Position numbers and translations under genes: made by a program. This document shows, piece after piece, positions 14,811 to 23,715 of a stretch of 64,000 nucleotides of DNA. Below the pieces are notes generated by a model that made no database searches, had not been told where the DNA came from, and saw only the letters and a program-made list of their open reading frames with translations. This DNA comes from Longimicrobium terrae (lineage in GTDB: Bacteria; Gemmatimonadota; Gemmatimonadetes; Longimicrobiales; Longimicrobiaceae): positions 124,001-188,000 of the forward strand of contig NZ_JACHIA010000005.1 in the NCBI RefSeq assembly GCF_014202995.1. The letters run 5' to 3'. How positions within the stretch are numbered: the stretch's first letter is position 1; each line of letters opens with the position of its first letter.

Positions 14811-17306
14811 ATGCACGCACTCCTGGAGTTCCCCGATCCCGCGGCGACGGAAACGGCCGTGTCAGGCGGAAAAGGCGCGAGCCTCGCCCGACTCACGCAG
14901 GGCGGATTCGGCGTTCCCACGGGCGTCATCGTCCCGGCAGAAAGCTATCGCGCGTTCCTCGCCACCATTCCCGGCCTGGCGGAACTCATTGCCGCGCTCA
15001 CGCCAGAAGACGCCACGCGGCTGCACGCCCAGTGCGCCGACATCCGGACGCGGCTCACCGGCAGTCCGTTGCCGCCAGCGGTGGACGCAGCGCTCCGTGA
15101 ACGCCTCCCCGCGCTCCTGGCCGGCGGCCGCGTTTCCGTGCGCTCCTCCGCCACGCTCGAGGACCTAGTCGGCGCCGCGTTCGCCGGCCAGCACGACACG
15201 TATCTCAATGTGGCCGACGTAGATGACGTGATCGACGCCGTGCGCCGCTGCTTTGCGTCGCTGTGGGAAGACCGCGCCGTACGCTACCGCCACGAAAAGG
15301 GCTTTGCGCCCGACGCGGCGGCGATGGCGGTCGTCATCCAGCGCATGGTGCGCAGCGAGGTCGCGGGCGTGGCGTTCTCCATGAACCCCATCACCGGCGC
15401 GCTGGATCAGGTGGTCGTCAACGCGGCGTACGGGCTGGGTGAGACCGTGGTGTCGGGAGAGGGTGGGATTGACCAGTTCGTTCTCGCCAAGCGCACCGGC
15501 GATGTCATCGAACAATCCATTTCCGCCAAGGAGCATGCGCTCGTGGGCGGCGAGAACGGAACCGAGCGCGTCGCGGTGGATGCGGAGCGCGCGAACGCCT
15601 CCTGCCTGTCGGAAGCGGATCTCCGTGCGCTGGCGGATATGGTGCGGCGCGTGGAGCGGTTCTACGCCTTTCCACAGGATGTGGAGTGGGCGCTGGCGGA
15701 GGGCGATCTGCACCTTTTGCAGTCACGCCCGGTCACGGAATTCCCGGAGCGGTGGACCCGCGACGAGTCCGCGGAGCGCTTTCCCAGCCCCGTCACGCCG
15801 CTGACGTGGGACTTTACGATGGACGGCTTTCACGAGTCGCTCACGTACTCGCTGGAGCTCATGGGGCTGCCGCCGTTTCGCGGCGCATGGTTCGACCGCT
15901 TCGACGGTTACGTGTACGGCAACCAGACCGCGGTGCAGCTGTTCACCGCCGGCCAGCAGGTGTCGTTCGAGAGCATGGACGAACTGCGCGGCATGCGCGA
16001 AACGCTGGTGGAGCAGTACCGCTGGGTTCAGGAGCTTCCCGTCACCTGGGCGCGCGACCTGGACCGCTACCTGCTCGCGCTCGGCCGCCTGGGCGCGGTG
16101 CAGCTGCCGGCGCTCACGGATGAGCAGGTGTGGCGGCAGATGCGCGACATCGACGCACTGGGCCGCGCCTACTTTCTGCCCAACATCGCCATTTCCATCA
16201 CCCATGGCATTCTGCACCGCACCCTATACCGACTGGTACATTTGCTCGCCGGGGCGGAAAAGGCGCCGGTTCTGTACGATGCGCTCAATTCGTTCAGCGA
16301 GCTCAAGACCAGCCTGGTGAACGGCGATCTGTATCGCCTGTACCGGCTTGCCGTCGCGGAGCCCGCGCTGTCGTCGCTGCTCAGGGACACGGACCGCCGC
16401 CGCGTGTGGGACGACCGACTGCTGGAGAACTATCCGCGCTTTCTGTCCGCCTTCCGGCGGTTTCTGGATGATCACGGGCACCGCGAGGTGGAGTTCGACA
16501 CGTACGTCCCCACGTGGAGCGGGCAGCCGTGGGTGGTGCTGGAGAACCTGCGGCTGATGCTGATGCAGGGCGACGTTCCCGATCCCGCCACGCGCGAAGG
16601 CGACCTGCGCGCCCGCCAGTCCGCGGCGGAACGGGAGTTTCTGGCCGCCGTGCCCGAGGAACTGCGCAACTTCAGCGCGGAACTGCTGCGCCTGGCCCGC
16701 GCCTACACCGCGCTGGACGACCTGGAGCACTACCAGACCACGCGGCTGAACCCGCTTTCGCGTGCGGCGGCGGTGGAACTGGGGGCGCGACTGGTGAAGC
16801 GCGGCGTGCTGCCCGTGGCCGAAGACGTGTTCTTCCTCCGCAAACGCACGCTGCAACGTTTGATGGAGGAGGGTGCTGGCGACGCGGACGCCACGGCCGA
16901 AGCGGCGGAGAACCGCGCCGCGTACGAGCAGCAGCGCGCCACGCAGCCGCCGCGCGTATGGGGGCAGGACAACGCGCCCCCGCCGGAGGGTGCGCTTCGC
17001 GGGCTGCCCGGCTCGCCCGGCGCGGCGGAGGGGCCGGTGTGCCTGGTTCACGGCGTGGAGGACTTTGCGCGCTTCGTGCCCGGTTCCGTGCTGGTGGCGC
17101 GCACCACCAATCCCGCCTGGACGCCGCTTTTCTACTCCGCGGTCGCGGTGATCACGGAGAGCGGCGGGCCGCTCTCGCACGGCGCGGTGACGGCGCGCGA
17201 GGTGGGGATTCCCGCCGTAATGGCCGTCCACGGCGCCCTTTCCGCGCTGCGGGACGGCGAGGTCGTGCGCGTGAATGGAACGCAGGGTGCTGTATCCCGT
17301 CTCTGA
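14811..17306 (+). CDS. Rifampin phosphotransferase / PEP synthase-like dikinase
   Basis: 831 aa. Residues 1-310 are the PPDK N-terminal ATP-grasp domain (GGKGASLARLTQGGFGVPTG, VSVRSSATLED, VAGVAFSMNPITGALDQ, FPQDVEWAL ... LLQSRPVTEF). Residues about 320-730 form a central helical domain. The C-terminal ~85 residues are the swivelling phosphohistidine domain with ITESGGPLSHGAVTAREVGIPAV, whose His is the phospho-carrier. The C-terminal PEP/pyruvate TIM barrel of true PPDK/PEP synthase is absent. That three-domain layout and length match rifampin phosphotransferase (about 830-870 aa) and related PEP-utilising enzymes. The substrate is not determined by sequence; rifamycin inactivation is one possibility. 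Confidence 0.85.
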   Translation: MHALLEFPDPAATETAVSGGKGASLARLTQGGFGVPTGVIVPAESYRAFLATIPGLAELIAALTPEDATRLHAQCADIRTRLTGSPLPPAVDAALRERLPALLAGGRVSVRSSATLEDLVGAAFAGQHDTYLNVADVDDVIDAVRRCFASLWEDRAVRYRHEKGFAPDAAAMAVVIQRMVRSEVAGVAFSMNPITGALDQVVVNAAYGLGETVVSGEGGIDQFVLAKRTGDVIEQSISAKEHALVGGENGTERVAVDAERANASCLSEADLRALADMVRRVERFYAFPQDVEWALAEGDLHLLQSRPVTEFPERWTRDESAERFPSPVTPLTWDFTMDGFHESLTYSLELMGLPPFRGAWFDRFDGYVYGNQTAVQLFTAGQQVSFESMDELRGMRETLVEQYRWVQELPVTWARDLDRYLLALGRLGAVQLPALTDEQVWRQMRDIDALGRAYFLPNIAISITHGILHRTLYRLVHLLAGAEKAPVLYDALNSFSELKTSLVNGDLYRLYRLAVAEPALSSLLRDTDRRRVWDDRLLENYPRFLSAFRRFLDDHGHREVEFDTYVPTWSGQPWVVLENLRLMLMQGDVPDPATREGDLRARQSAAEREFLAAVPEELRNFSAELLRLARAYTALDDLEHYQTTRLNPLSRAAAVELGARLVKRGVLPVAEDVFFLRKRTLQRLMEEGAGDADATAEAAENRAAYEQQRATQPPRVWGQDNAPPPEGALRGLPGSPGAAEGPVCLVHGVEDFARFVPGSVLVARTTNPAWTPLFYSAVAVITESGGPLSHGAVTAREVGIPAVMAVHGALSALRDGEVVRVNGTQGAVSRL

Positions 17307-17351
17307 CGGATAATGCTTTATCTTTGATGCCTTATTTCATGCGGAACGATT

Positions 17352-17729
17352 ATGAGATCCAATCAGATGACGGTGATCGTGGCGGTTGCCCTGCTCGTTG
17401 CCGCCTGGGTAGACGCGAGCGCGAAACGGACGCCCGTCGTTGGCGCGGCTGTCGGGAGCACGCCTGTACAACCACCTCCCGTCACCCGCGAGCCAGTCTC
17501 ACCGCCAGATCCCGTGATCGGTACGTGGGCCGAGCCCCAGCGCCCCATCGCGCCCGTGGCGGAAACGGAGCCGATCGCCGACGAGGTTGATAATGGTCTG
17601 GCGCCCTATCCCGCCTGGAACGGGTACGACCTGGACTGCTCCGACATGGACCGTCCCGTGCGCGTGGATGGCCCCGATCCGCACCGGCTGGATCGTGACA
17701 ACGACGGAGTTGGGTGCGAGAGCCGGTAA
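17352..17729 (+). CDS. Small exported protein with excalibur domain
   Basis: 125 aa. Starts with a hydrophobic signal (MTVIVAVALLVAAWVDASA), then a Pro-rich linker, and ends with an excalibur-type calcium-binding motif (DLDCSDMDRPVRV ... LDRDNDGVGCES). The two cysteines and the DxDxDGxGCE core are the family hallmark. Excalibur domains occur at the end of surface proteins and nuclease-like proteins; nothing else is present here. It follows the dikinase by 45 bp but has its own strong terminator downstream. Confidence 0.85.
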   Translation: MRSNQMTVIVAVALLVAAWVDASAKRTPVVGAAVGSTPVQPPPVTREPVSPPDPVIGTWAEPQRPIAPVAETEPIADEVDNGLAPYPAWNGYDLDCSDMDRPVRVDGPDPHRLDRDNDGVGCESR

Positions 17730-17730
17730 A

Positions 17731-17769
17731 CGAATCGCCCGTGCGGACTTGGTCCACACGGGCGATTCG
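17731..17769 (+). terminator. Strong hairpin after excalibur gene
   Basis: Perfect 13-bp stem CGAATCGCCCGTG / CACGGGCGATTCG with a further small GGAC/GTCC stem inside the loop, starting one base after the stop codon. No long T-tract, so it may act as a transcript-end stabiliser as well as a terminator. Confidence 0.75.
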
Positions 17770-17795
17770 ATCCGCTCGGTACGGCGCATTGATCA

Positions 17796-17874
17796 GTTGA
17801 AGCCTCGATCGTGGACGCATCAGGGCCATGAGTCGGGGGTTCCCGCTGTTTGCGCGGCGGATTCATTCGCTCAA
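17796..17874. repeat. Dispersed palindromic repeat R1, copy 2 (inverse)
   Basis: Inverse orientation of the R1 element: TTGAAGCCTCGATCG ... GTCGGGGGTTCCCGCTGTTT ... GGCGGATTCATTCGCTCA. It lies between the convergent excalibur and MerR genes and could serve as a transcription end signal for the MerR gene. Confidence 0.75.
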
Positions 17875-17929
17875 CCAACTTCGCCCCCGCGTCTCTCCAC
17901 GCCGCCTCACACCCAACCCTCCGCCCGGA

Positions 17930-18679
17930 TCAGCTTCTGGATTCACCCGGCTCCGACGTTGGTCCCGCCGCCTTTGCGCGGCCGATGTAGCCCATCATCT
18001 CGCGCATCTCGGCGGCGTCCATGCCGTTGACGGTGCTCTCGCTGTCCCATACGGCGCGGGCGCTGCGCTCGATTCCCGGGTCGCCGCCCGTGAACTCGGC
18101 CAGCAGCCCCATCCACCGGCGCGCCAGTTCCTGCACGCGCGGCGTGGCGGGATCGGTGCCGGCGCGCATCTCCGTCCGCACCTCGTCCATCAGGCGCGGC
18201 CACTCGCCCTCCACCTCACGGATGCGGTCATCGCCCAGGATTTCGCGGCGCTGGTTCAGCTGCTGCATCTGCTCGGGCGTGTAGTACTGTTCCATTCTCG
18301 TAGTCTCCTCGATGGCGTGAATCAGTTCGTCGGGAGAGACGCGGATGGCGGCGTGCAGCCCGGCCGCCACGCGGTCCAGCCGGTCCGCAAGCCGTTGCTG
18401 CGCCTGAATCTGCTCGCGCAGACGGGCCGCGTGCATCCGAACCACCTCCAGTGGCGCCATGCCGTCGCGCAGCACCGCCCGGATGTCGTCCAGCGCGAAC
18501 CCCAGGCTGCGCAGCGAAACAATCTGCTGAAGCCGGCCCACGTCGTCCTCCGCGTACAGCCGGTGCCCCGCCGCCGTCCGGTGCGACGGCGAAAGCAGCC
18601 CGATCTGGTCGTAGTGGTGCAGCGTGCGCACGGTCAGCCCGGTCTGTTTCGCCAGTTCGCCCACTTTCCAGGTCCGCAT
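17930..18679 (-). CDS. MerR-family regulator with TipAS-like C-terminal domain
   Basis: 249 aa from the ATG giving MRTWKVGELAKQTGLTV. Residues 1-70 are the MerR winged helix (KVGELAKQTGLTVRTLHHYD, GHRLYAEDDVGRLQQI), followed by the dimerisation coiled coil (about 75-120). Residues about 128-230 resemble the TipAS antibiotic-recognition domain: MEQYYTPEQMQQL, then helices with EGEWPRLMDEVRTEM and RWMGLLAEFTGGDPGI. TipA-type proteins bind thiopeptides or other amphiphilic drugs and activate efflux or detoxification genes. The neighbouring rifampin-phosphotransferase-like dikinase might be a target, but no shared operator was identified. Longer in-frame starts give unrelated residues. Confidence 0.92.
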   Translation of the reverse strand: MRTWKVGELAKQTGLTVRTLHHYDQIGLLSPSHRTAAGHRLYAEDDVGRLQQIVSLRSLGFALDDIRAVLRDGMAPLEVVRMHAARLREQIQAQQRLADRLDRVAAGLHAAIRVSPDELIHAIEETTRMEQYYTPEQMQQLNQRREILGDDRIREVEGEWPRLMDEVRTEMRAGTDPATPRVQELARRWMGLLAEFTGGDPGIERSARAVWDSESTVNGMDAAEMREMMGYIGRAKAAGPTSEPGESRS

Positions 18680-18973
18680 CCCCGAATCCCCCCATGTTTC
18701 CTGCGTGTGTCGTGGCCACGAGAACATGCTAATCCCTGACGCTGCGTCAGGTGCAAGGGCTGGACTGAAATCCAACCTCGCTGTCGGAAAGAGGCGGATC
18801 GTGGCGCAAGCAGTCGCGAATCCGCCCCGTGCGGCATCTGTCCGCCAGCCGGATCGATAAGCTGTTGCTCTGTAGAGCTTTGCGTGGACGGGTCCCAGCG
18901 TGGCGGATCTGCTGAGAACTCGGCATCGGCAGCGGCGTACTACTCTGCTTCTTCCCCCCGTACCGCTGGATCG

Positions 18974-19300
18974 ATGCCCAAGCCGACTACCCGCCGCAGG
19001 ACCAGGCGTGTCCCATTCTGGATTACGATGGACCTGATGTGGGTCCGCGTGGTCGCAATCGTCGCGATCTCGTTCGCGATCGTCGTATTCCTCCAGAATC
19101 GGCCACGGATGGGCAGCATTGCGGAATGCATCGACCGCTACGAGGCTGCATCCACACCGCGGGACTCGTCCCGGATCGACAGCCTGCGCCCGTACGAATC
19201 CAGGAAGCTGCGCGGCGAATCCTGCGGCGCGCTGCGCAAGTCGCCCGCGTATGCCCGCGCCCTGCACGACCGTCATCTACAGCCGCACCCGCGCGCCTGA
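18974..19300 (+). CDS. Small single-pass membrane protein, unknown function
   Basis: 108 aa from the ATG at 18974 (MPKPTTRRRTRRV...); an alternative start at 19028 begins just before the membrane helix. Basic N-terminus, one hydrophobic span (VRVVAIVAISFAIVVFLQN), then a polar region with two cysteines (ECIDRYEAA, GESCGALRKS). Third codon positions are strongly G/C, which supports real coding despite no recognised domain. It may face the periplasm with a disulfide. The 294 bp upstream of it show no gene. Confidence 0.5.
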   Translation: MPKPTTRRRTRRVPFWITMDLMWVRVVAIVAISFAIVVFLQNRPRMGSIAECIDRYEAASTPRDSSRIDSLRPYESRKLRGESCGALRKSPAYARALHDRHLQPHPRA

Positions 19301-19838
19301 GCGGTCGCAATGCCGGGCCTTGGGCTGCATCGTTTATCTCCAGGGATAAGCGTCGGCCCGGTTGAGCATGCGGCTGTTCACCACAACAGTTTCCGACGAT
19401 AGGTGTGGACGGGAAGTTCACGGCGTAAACATGTCGAATCGTGCAGCCGAGTCCGTCACGGTTGCGGAAGCGAGGCTCGTTTCCCCGCCTGACCCGATCT
19501 CCGGATCGCGAAATCCCCCCCTCCATCGGGGTTTTCCTCCACCCCGGCACCTGCCTCCACAGTCCGCGAAGGCGGACTTCGCGCCGTTGTTGCCGCGACT
19601 TCAGTCGCCCCAGTCTCACTCAGCTCCATCTCGTGCTGCCCACGCTGTAACCCGTTCTGCTGCAAGTATCTGCATCAGATGATCCCGGCGCGCACCCACT
19701 TGCGCGTGGTGTGATCAAGGTGCTTTCCATCCACACATAATCAGACTACTTTAGATACGCTGCTGCCGACCGGACGCAGCGGAGCCGTACCCAAGCGGCC
19801 ATCGGCTCCACGTCATCTCCACTCCCAGGGAGGTCACC
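19301..19838. other. Intergenic region containing repeat R4 (copy at 19556-19606)
   Basis: At 19556-19606 is TCCGCGAAGGCGGACTTCGC ... GTTGTTGCCGCGACTTCAGTCGCC, the inverse of the R4 element at 36757-36800. The remainder shows several short frames of low plausibility. The region 19680-19800 is less GC-rich (CACACATAATCAGACTACTTTAG...), which is typical of a promoter for the DUF1843/rSAM genes, but no confident -10/-35 pair was assigned. Confidence 0.55.
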
Positions 19839-20042
19839 ATGGTGTCCAGCGAACCGATCATCGGTCCCATCAAGCCGTACGGCCCGCCCATCCGCGACGC
19901 GGTGGCCAGCGGCGACACCGGGCGCATGCGCCGGGTGAGCGACAACGCCCACCGCTGGCTGGAAGAGTATCCCCATCACAAGGACGCCGGAGAGGTTCGC
20001 GCCGCCCTGGCCGACCTGGACAGCGCCCTCACCCGCGCCTGA
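19839..20042 (+). CDS. DUF1843-type small peptide, candidate radical-SAM substrate
   Basis: 67 aa. The conserved block PYGPPIRDAVASGDTGRM (P13, Y14, G15, R19, D20, G25, D26) fits DUF1843, a short helical family (typical form PYGxAIxxAIASGDLxxM). DUF1843/GDL-motif peptides are known to occur next to GDL-associated radical SAM/SPASM maturases, and the next gene, 11 bp away, is exactly such an enzyme. Here the usual GDL reads GDT. An upstream GGGAGG sequence serves as a good ribosome site. Whether the peptide is modified, and at which residues, is unknown. Confidence 0.85.
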   Translation: MVSSEPIIGPIKPYGPPIRDAVASGDTGRMRRVSDNAHRWLEEYPHHKDAGEVRAALADLDSALTRA

Positions 20043-20053
20043 GCGGAGCCCCC

Positions 20054-21535
20054 ATGGAAACGGTGCCGGCCCGATTCGTATCGGAACACGACGTACGCAG
20101 CAACGTTCCGGTGCACGTGGTGTGGGAGTTGACGCTTGCGTGCAACCTCAAGTGCCAGCACTGCGGCTCGCGCGCGGGCCGGCGCCGTCAGGACGAACTG
20201 AGCACGGACGAGGCGCTGGCCCTGGTGGCCGACCTCGCCGCGCTCGGCACGCGCGAAGTCACGCTGATTGGCGGCGAGGCCTTCATGCGGCGCGACTGGC
20301 TGCAGATCATCCGCGCCATCCGCGACCACGGAATGTCGCCGTCGCTGCAGAGCGGCGGGTATCGGCTGACGGAGGAAAAGGTAAAGGCCGCGGCCGACGC
20401 GGGGCTCGTTGCGGCCGGCGTATCCATCGACGGCCCGCCGGAACTGCACGACCGGCTGCGCGGCGTGAAGGGCTCGTTCGACTGGGCCATGCGCGCACTT
20501 GCCGCCATGCGCGACAACGGGCTGGTCGCCAGCGTGAACACGCAGATCACCCGCGACGTGATGCCGCACCTGCGCGAAATCCAGGAGCGCCTGATGGACG
20601 TGCGTGTCCGCAACTGGCAGGTGCAGTTGACGGTCGCCATGGGGCGCGCGGCGGACCATCCGGAGTTTCTGCTGCAGCCGTACGAGCTGCTGGAGCTGAT
20701 GCCGCTGCTGGCGGAACTGTACCACGCGGGCGAACCGCGCGGCCTTCTGCTCCAGGCGGGCAACAACGTGGGCTACTTCGGCCCGTACGAGCACCTGTTC
20801 CGCGGCTACGGCAACGAGCAGGCGCACTACACCGGCTGCCAGGCGGGAACCACGGGAATCGGTATCGAGGCGGACGGCACCATCAAGGGCTGCCCGTCTC
20901 TCCCCACCACGCCGTACGCGGGCGGCAACATCCGCGATACGCCGCTGTCCCAGATGTGGCGGGAAAGCGATGCGCTGACCTTTGCGCGCGACCGCACGGC
21001 GGACGACCTGTGGGGCTTCTGCCGCGGCTGCTACTACGCCGAAATCTGCCGCGGAGGGTGCAACTGGACCTCGCACTCGCTCTTTGGCAAGCCGGGCAAC
21101 AACCCGTTCTGCCATCACCGCGCGCTGGAGCTGGATGCGCACGGGCTGCGCGAGCGGATCGTGCAAGTGGCAGCGGCGCCGGGGTGCTCGTTCGATCACG
21201 GCGAGTTCGAGCTTATCCTGGAGCCGGCGGACGGCGCGGCGGAGACGGTAAACGTGATGGAACTCGCGCGGCGGTGGAACGGATCGTATTCCGCCGACGC
21301 GGTGCCCGCCGCGCCCTCGTACCCGCCGGCGCATGCGGGGGCGCGTCCGTCACGCCTGCGCGCCACGCCGCCCATGCTGGTGATGTGCCACGCCTGCAGC
21401 CGCATGGTGGGCCCCGATGAGGCGTGGTGCCCGTTCTGCCAGGCCAGCCTCAAGGAGTCAGAGGAGCTGCACGTGGTGCGGATGGAACGCGCCCGGCAGG
21501 CCAGCCAGCGCATTCTGGAGTTGATCGGCGCCTGA
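20054..21535 (+). CDS. Radical SAM/SPASM peptide maturase with C-terminal zinc ribbon
   Basis: 493 aa. The radical SAM motif CNLKCQHC at residues 30-37 binds the first [4Fe-4S] cluster; a GGE motif (TLIGGEAFMR) binds SAM. The SPASM region (about 265-360) carries cysteines in YTGCQAGTTG, KGCPSLP, FCRGCYYAEICRGGCNW and FCHHR for auxiliary clusters. After a linker, the C-terminus has MCHACSRMVGPDEAWCPFC, a CxxC-x11-CxxC zinc-ribbon pattern not typical for such maturases. It forms a two-gene operon with the DUF1843 peptide. By analogy with GDL-peptide maturases it should crosslink or epimerise the peptide; the chemistry is unproven. Confidence 0.9.
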   Translation: METVPARFVSEHDVRSNVPVHVVWELTLACNLKCQHCGSRAGRRRQDELSTDEALALVADLAALGTREVTLIGGEAFMRRDWLQIIRAIRDHGMSPSLQSGGYRLTEEKVKAAADAGLVAAGVSIDGPPELHDRLRGVKGSFDWAMRALAAMRDNGLVASVNTQITRDVMPHLREIQERLMDVRVRNWQVQLTVAMGRAADHPEFLLQPYELLELMPLLAELYHAGEPRGLLLQAGNNVGYFGPYEHLFRGYGNEQAHYTGCQAGTTGIGIEADGTIKGCPSLPTTPYAGGNIRDTPLSQMWRESDALTFARDRTADDLWGFCRGCYYAEICRGGCNWTSHSLFGKPGNNPFCHHRALELDAHGLRERIVQVAAAPGCSFDHGEFELILEPADGAAETVNVMELARRWNGSYSADAVPAAPSYPPAHAGARPSRLRATPPMLVMCHACSRMVGPDEAWCPFCQASLKESEELHVVRMERARQASQRILELIGA

Positions 21536-21814
21536 GCGGGCCGTGTGCGAACGACACGGATGCCGCCATCCGTTGTCTCTGTAGCAGCAGCTGGGTCGAG
21601 GGATTCCGTGCGCCTCCGCTGGCGATTCTGGTGGATGGCGGCGCGTCCTCTCCGGAGGACAAAGAGGGTCGTTTACGATCCGCTTTACGACAATGGCGAG
21701 GGCGTGAAATCGCCTGTCAGGAAACGCGGGTCTGGTGCGTTGTATGATCGTAGGGCGAGCAGGGACGCAGGATTCCGAACCGTTGCACTTCACGATCCCG
21801 GCACCGAAAGGTAA

Positions 21815-21828
21815 CGAACGATCGTTCG
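21815..21828. promoter_or_regulatory. CGAAC-N4-GTTCG palindrome, site 1
   Basis: Perfect 14-bp palindrome CGAACGATCGTTCG, about 85 bp upstream of the putative small gene at 21913. It has the CGAAC-N4-GTTCG shape of Gram-positive/actinobacterial LexA boxes, with one mismatch in the inner consensus. A second, better match is at 24120-24133. The regulator is not known. The surrounding 21536-21912 space has no convincing gene. Confidence 0.4.
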
Positions 21829-21912
21829 GCACGGATTCTGCCAGATCCGGTAGCAGGTCGCCACCGGACGGCGCGCCATCACACCCCGCCACGGGAGGCG
21901 CTTATTCGTACC

Positions 21913-22074
21913 TTGGGTGTCAGTCTCATCGCCATCGCGGCCGTCGTGGCGAGCCTTGCCGTAGCACGCCAGCGTCAGGACGACGCGCGGCTTCCGGAAG
22001 GCGACAAGAGGCCTCAGCTTTCTCCCGCGCACGGGTCTCTGGATCTGGACCAGCTGCGCGCCGCGGGGATGTAA
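21913..22074 (+). CDS. Putative small single-span membrane protein
   Basis: 53 aa with a TTG start preceded about 12 bp upstream by GGGAGGCG. One hydrophobic helix (VSLIAIAAVVASLAVA) is followed by a charged tail ending LDLDQLRAAGM. A clear hairpin terminator follows 28 bp after the stop, and codon usage is GC3-rich. These features support a real gene, although the start codon is uncertain and no family is recognised. Confidence 0.45.
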   Translation: MGVSLIAIAAVVASLAVARQRQDDARLPEGDKRPQLSPAHGSLDLDQLRAAGM

Positions 22075-22101
22075 GTCTCCGCTGGTAGAACGCTCGCAAT
22101 C

Positions 22102-22140
22102 AGGGGCGCGGATGTCCTCCCCGGGACGTCTGCGCCCCTT
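22102..22140 (+). terminator. Hairpin terminator after the small membrane ORF
   Basis: AGGGGCGCGGATGTCC pairs with GGGACGTCTGCGCCCCTT around a CTCCCC loop, with one or two mismatches. It ends in CTTGTTG rather than a run of T. The simplest explanation is termination of the 53-aa ORF. Confidence 0.65.
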
Positions 22141-22951
22141 GTTGCGTCTGTCATCCAGCCACTCTGGAGAGGTTCCGCCCCCACGCCACTGACGGATCTC
22201 CGTACGTGTCCGGAAATCGGGCGCCGAACGCCTCCGTGCGGGATGCCCCCCAGACCCTCTCCTTCGCCCTTGGTGTCATCCAGAGGCGGTGTTGAGAAAA
22301 ACCCCGGTCTGTTCTGCCTCGATTGGTCCACGGGCCGGCTCACGCCGCAAGGCGTCATCCTGAGACGCCGACGGAGGATGTGTCAGCGGCACCGTAATCT
22401 GGCGCGGACGATGGATCTGCTTTCCCCGCGAGAACGGGCGTGCGTGTCGCGACGTTGGCTCGGCGGGAGAGCAGATCCTTCGGTCGCGCATGACCCGGCG
22501 GGATGGAGAGGGCGGCTCCTGCTCCCTCCGGATGACGCCTCACGGCGTGTTCGCTTACGTGGAACGCTGCCGGCGAGCAATGCTGTACGCGGGCGATGCT
22601 CTTTATGAGCAGCGCTGTCTTAGCGACGTAGCCCATTCGCGATGTTTTCCTTGGCGGTCGATGTACTAACAATCAGCGGGACAAGACCTTGCCACGCCAG
22701 GAATGATCCAGCAATACGGGTGCATGTTGATGGCGGCATGGGTGCCGATCGCCATCACATTATCCGGAAACGCATGATGCTGGAGCCAAGTTGATGCAGG
22801 GCAGAGCAGTGGGTGCCGACGAGAGTTTCTGCCACGGACCATGGGAGCACACGGCCCATCTCAAATTGACATAACGGGTTACGGCGGTTAGCTTCCCAAC
22901 GTTGAAACGCGATGACGGATGCGGCCGGAACAAGCCGGCGCATCCTTTCGC
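22141..22951. other. Intergenic region with R5-type repeat remnants
   Basis: About 800 bp without a convincing gene. Around 22310-22550 it holds words shared with 36940-37135: GTCATCCTGAGACGCC, AGCAGATCCTTCGGTCGCGCA and CGGATGACGCC. The right part (22620-22900) is distinctly less GC-rich and probably contains the promoter of the transglycosylase gene. Confidence 0.5.
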
Positions 22952-23695
22952 ATGACCAGTAGACCCGTATCCGTGAGCAACAACGAGAGCCGAAACAAGC
23001 CGGTAAAGCCTGGCGCCACCGAGCTGCGTAACGACTTTCGCTCGCTGATCCGTTCGCGCGCGGTTCAGGCGCTGCTGCTGGGCACCGCCGCCGTGCAGGC
23101 CGCCGTGGGCTTCACCGGCGGCGCGCACGACAACGACGGCAAGCTGCACCGCGGTGTACTGCAGAATGCCGTGCGCGAGGGCGTGGCCCTGCGCCTGGCC
23201 CCCAACGTGGTGAGCGCCCCGGCCCGCCTGGCCGCCGCCACCGGCGCCGCGGACGGGTCGCCCGCGCTGGCGCTGGCCGACGAGTACCGCGCCCAGGGCT
23301 ACCAGATTCCCGACGAACTGGCCTCCAAGATCTACACCGCCGCGGTGGAGAACGAACTGCCGCCGGAACTGGCCTTTGGCCTGGTGCGCACGGAAAGCGA
23401 GTTCAAGGACTACGCGACCAGCCACGTGGGCGCCATCGGCCTTACGCAGCTCATGCTGCCCACCGCCAAGTGGTTCAAGAAGGGCGTCACCGAAGACGAT
23501 CTGCGCGACTCCGACACCAACCTGCGCATCGGCTTCCGCTACCTGGGCGAGCTGATCGACCGCTACCACGGCGACGTGGAGCTGGCGCTGACCGCCTACA
23601 ACCGGGGCACCGGCACGGTGGACCGCGTGCTGGCCAAGGGCGGCGACCCCGACAATGGCTACGCCGGCAAGGTCCTGGGCCGCGGCACCGAGTAG
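22952..23695 (+). CDS. Lytic transglycosylase (SLT domain) family protein
   Basis: 247 aa from MTSRPVSVSNNESRNK. A hydrophobic segment (AVQALLLGTAAVQAAVGFTGG, about 38-58) serves as signal or anchor. Residues about 125-247 are a soluble-lytic-transglycosylase domain: the catalytic Glu is in GLVRTESEFKDYATS, followed by HVGAIGLTQLMLPTAKW, NLRIGFRYLGELID and ALTAYNRGTGTVDRVL. Such enzymes cleave the MurNAc-GlcNAc bond in peptidoglycan. The gene stands alone, with a bidirectional terminator immediately downstream. Confidence 0.92.
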   Translation: MTSRPVSVSNNESRNKPVKPGATELRNDFRSLIRSRAVQALLLGTAAVQAAVGFTGGAHDNDGKLHRGVLQNAVREGVALRLAPNVVSAPARLAAATGAADGSPALALADEYRAQGYQIPDELASKIYTAAVENELPPELAFGLVRTESEFKDYATSHVGAIGLTQLMLPTAKWFKKGVTEDDLRDSDTNLRIGFRYLGELIDRYHGDVELALTAYNRGTGTVDRVLAKGGDPDNGYAGKVLGRGTE

Positions 23696-23715
23696 GCGCA
23701 CCGCGCCGCGGACGC

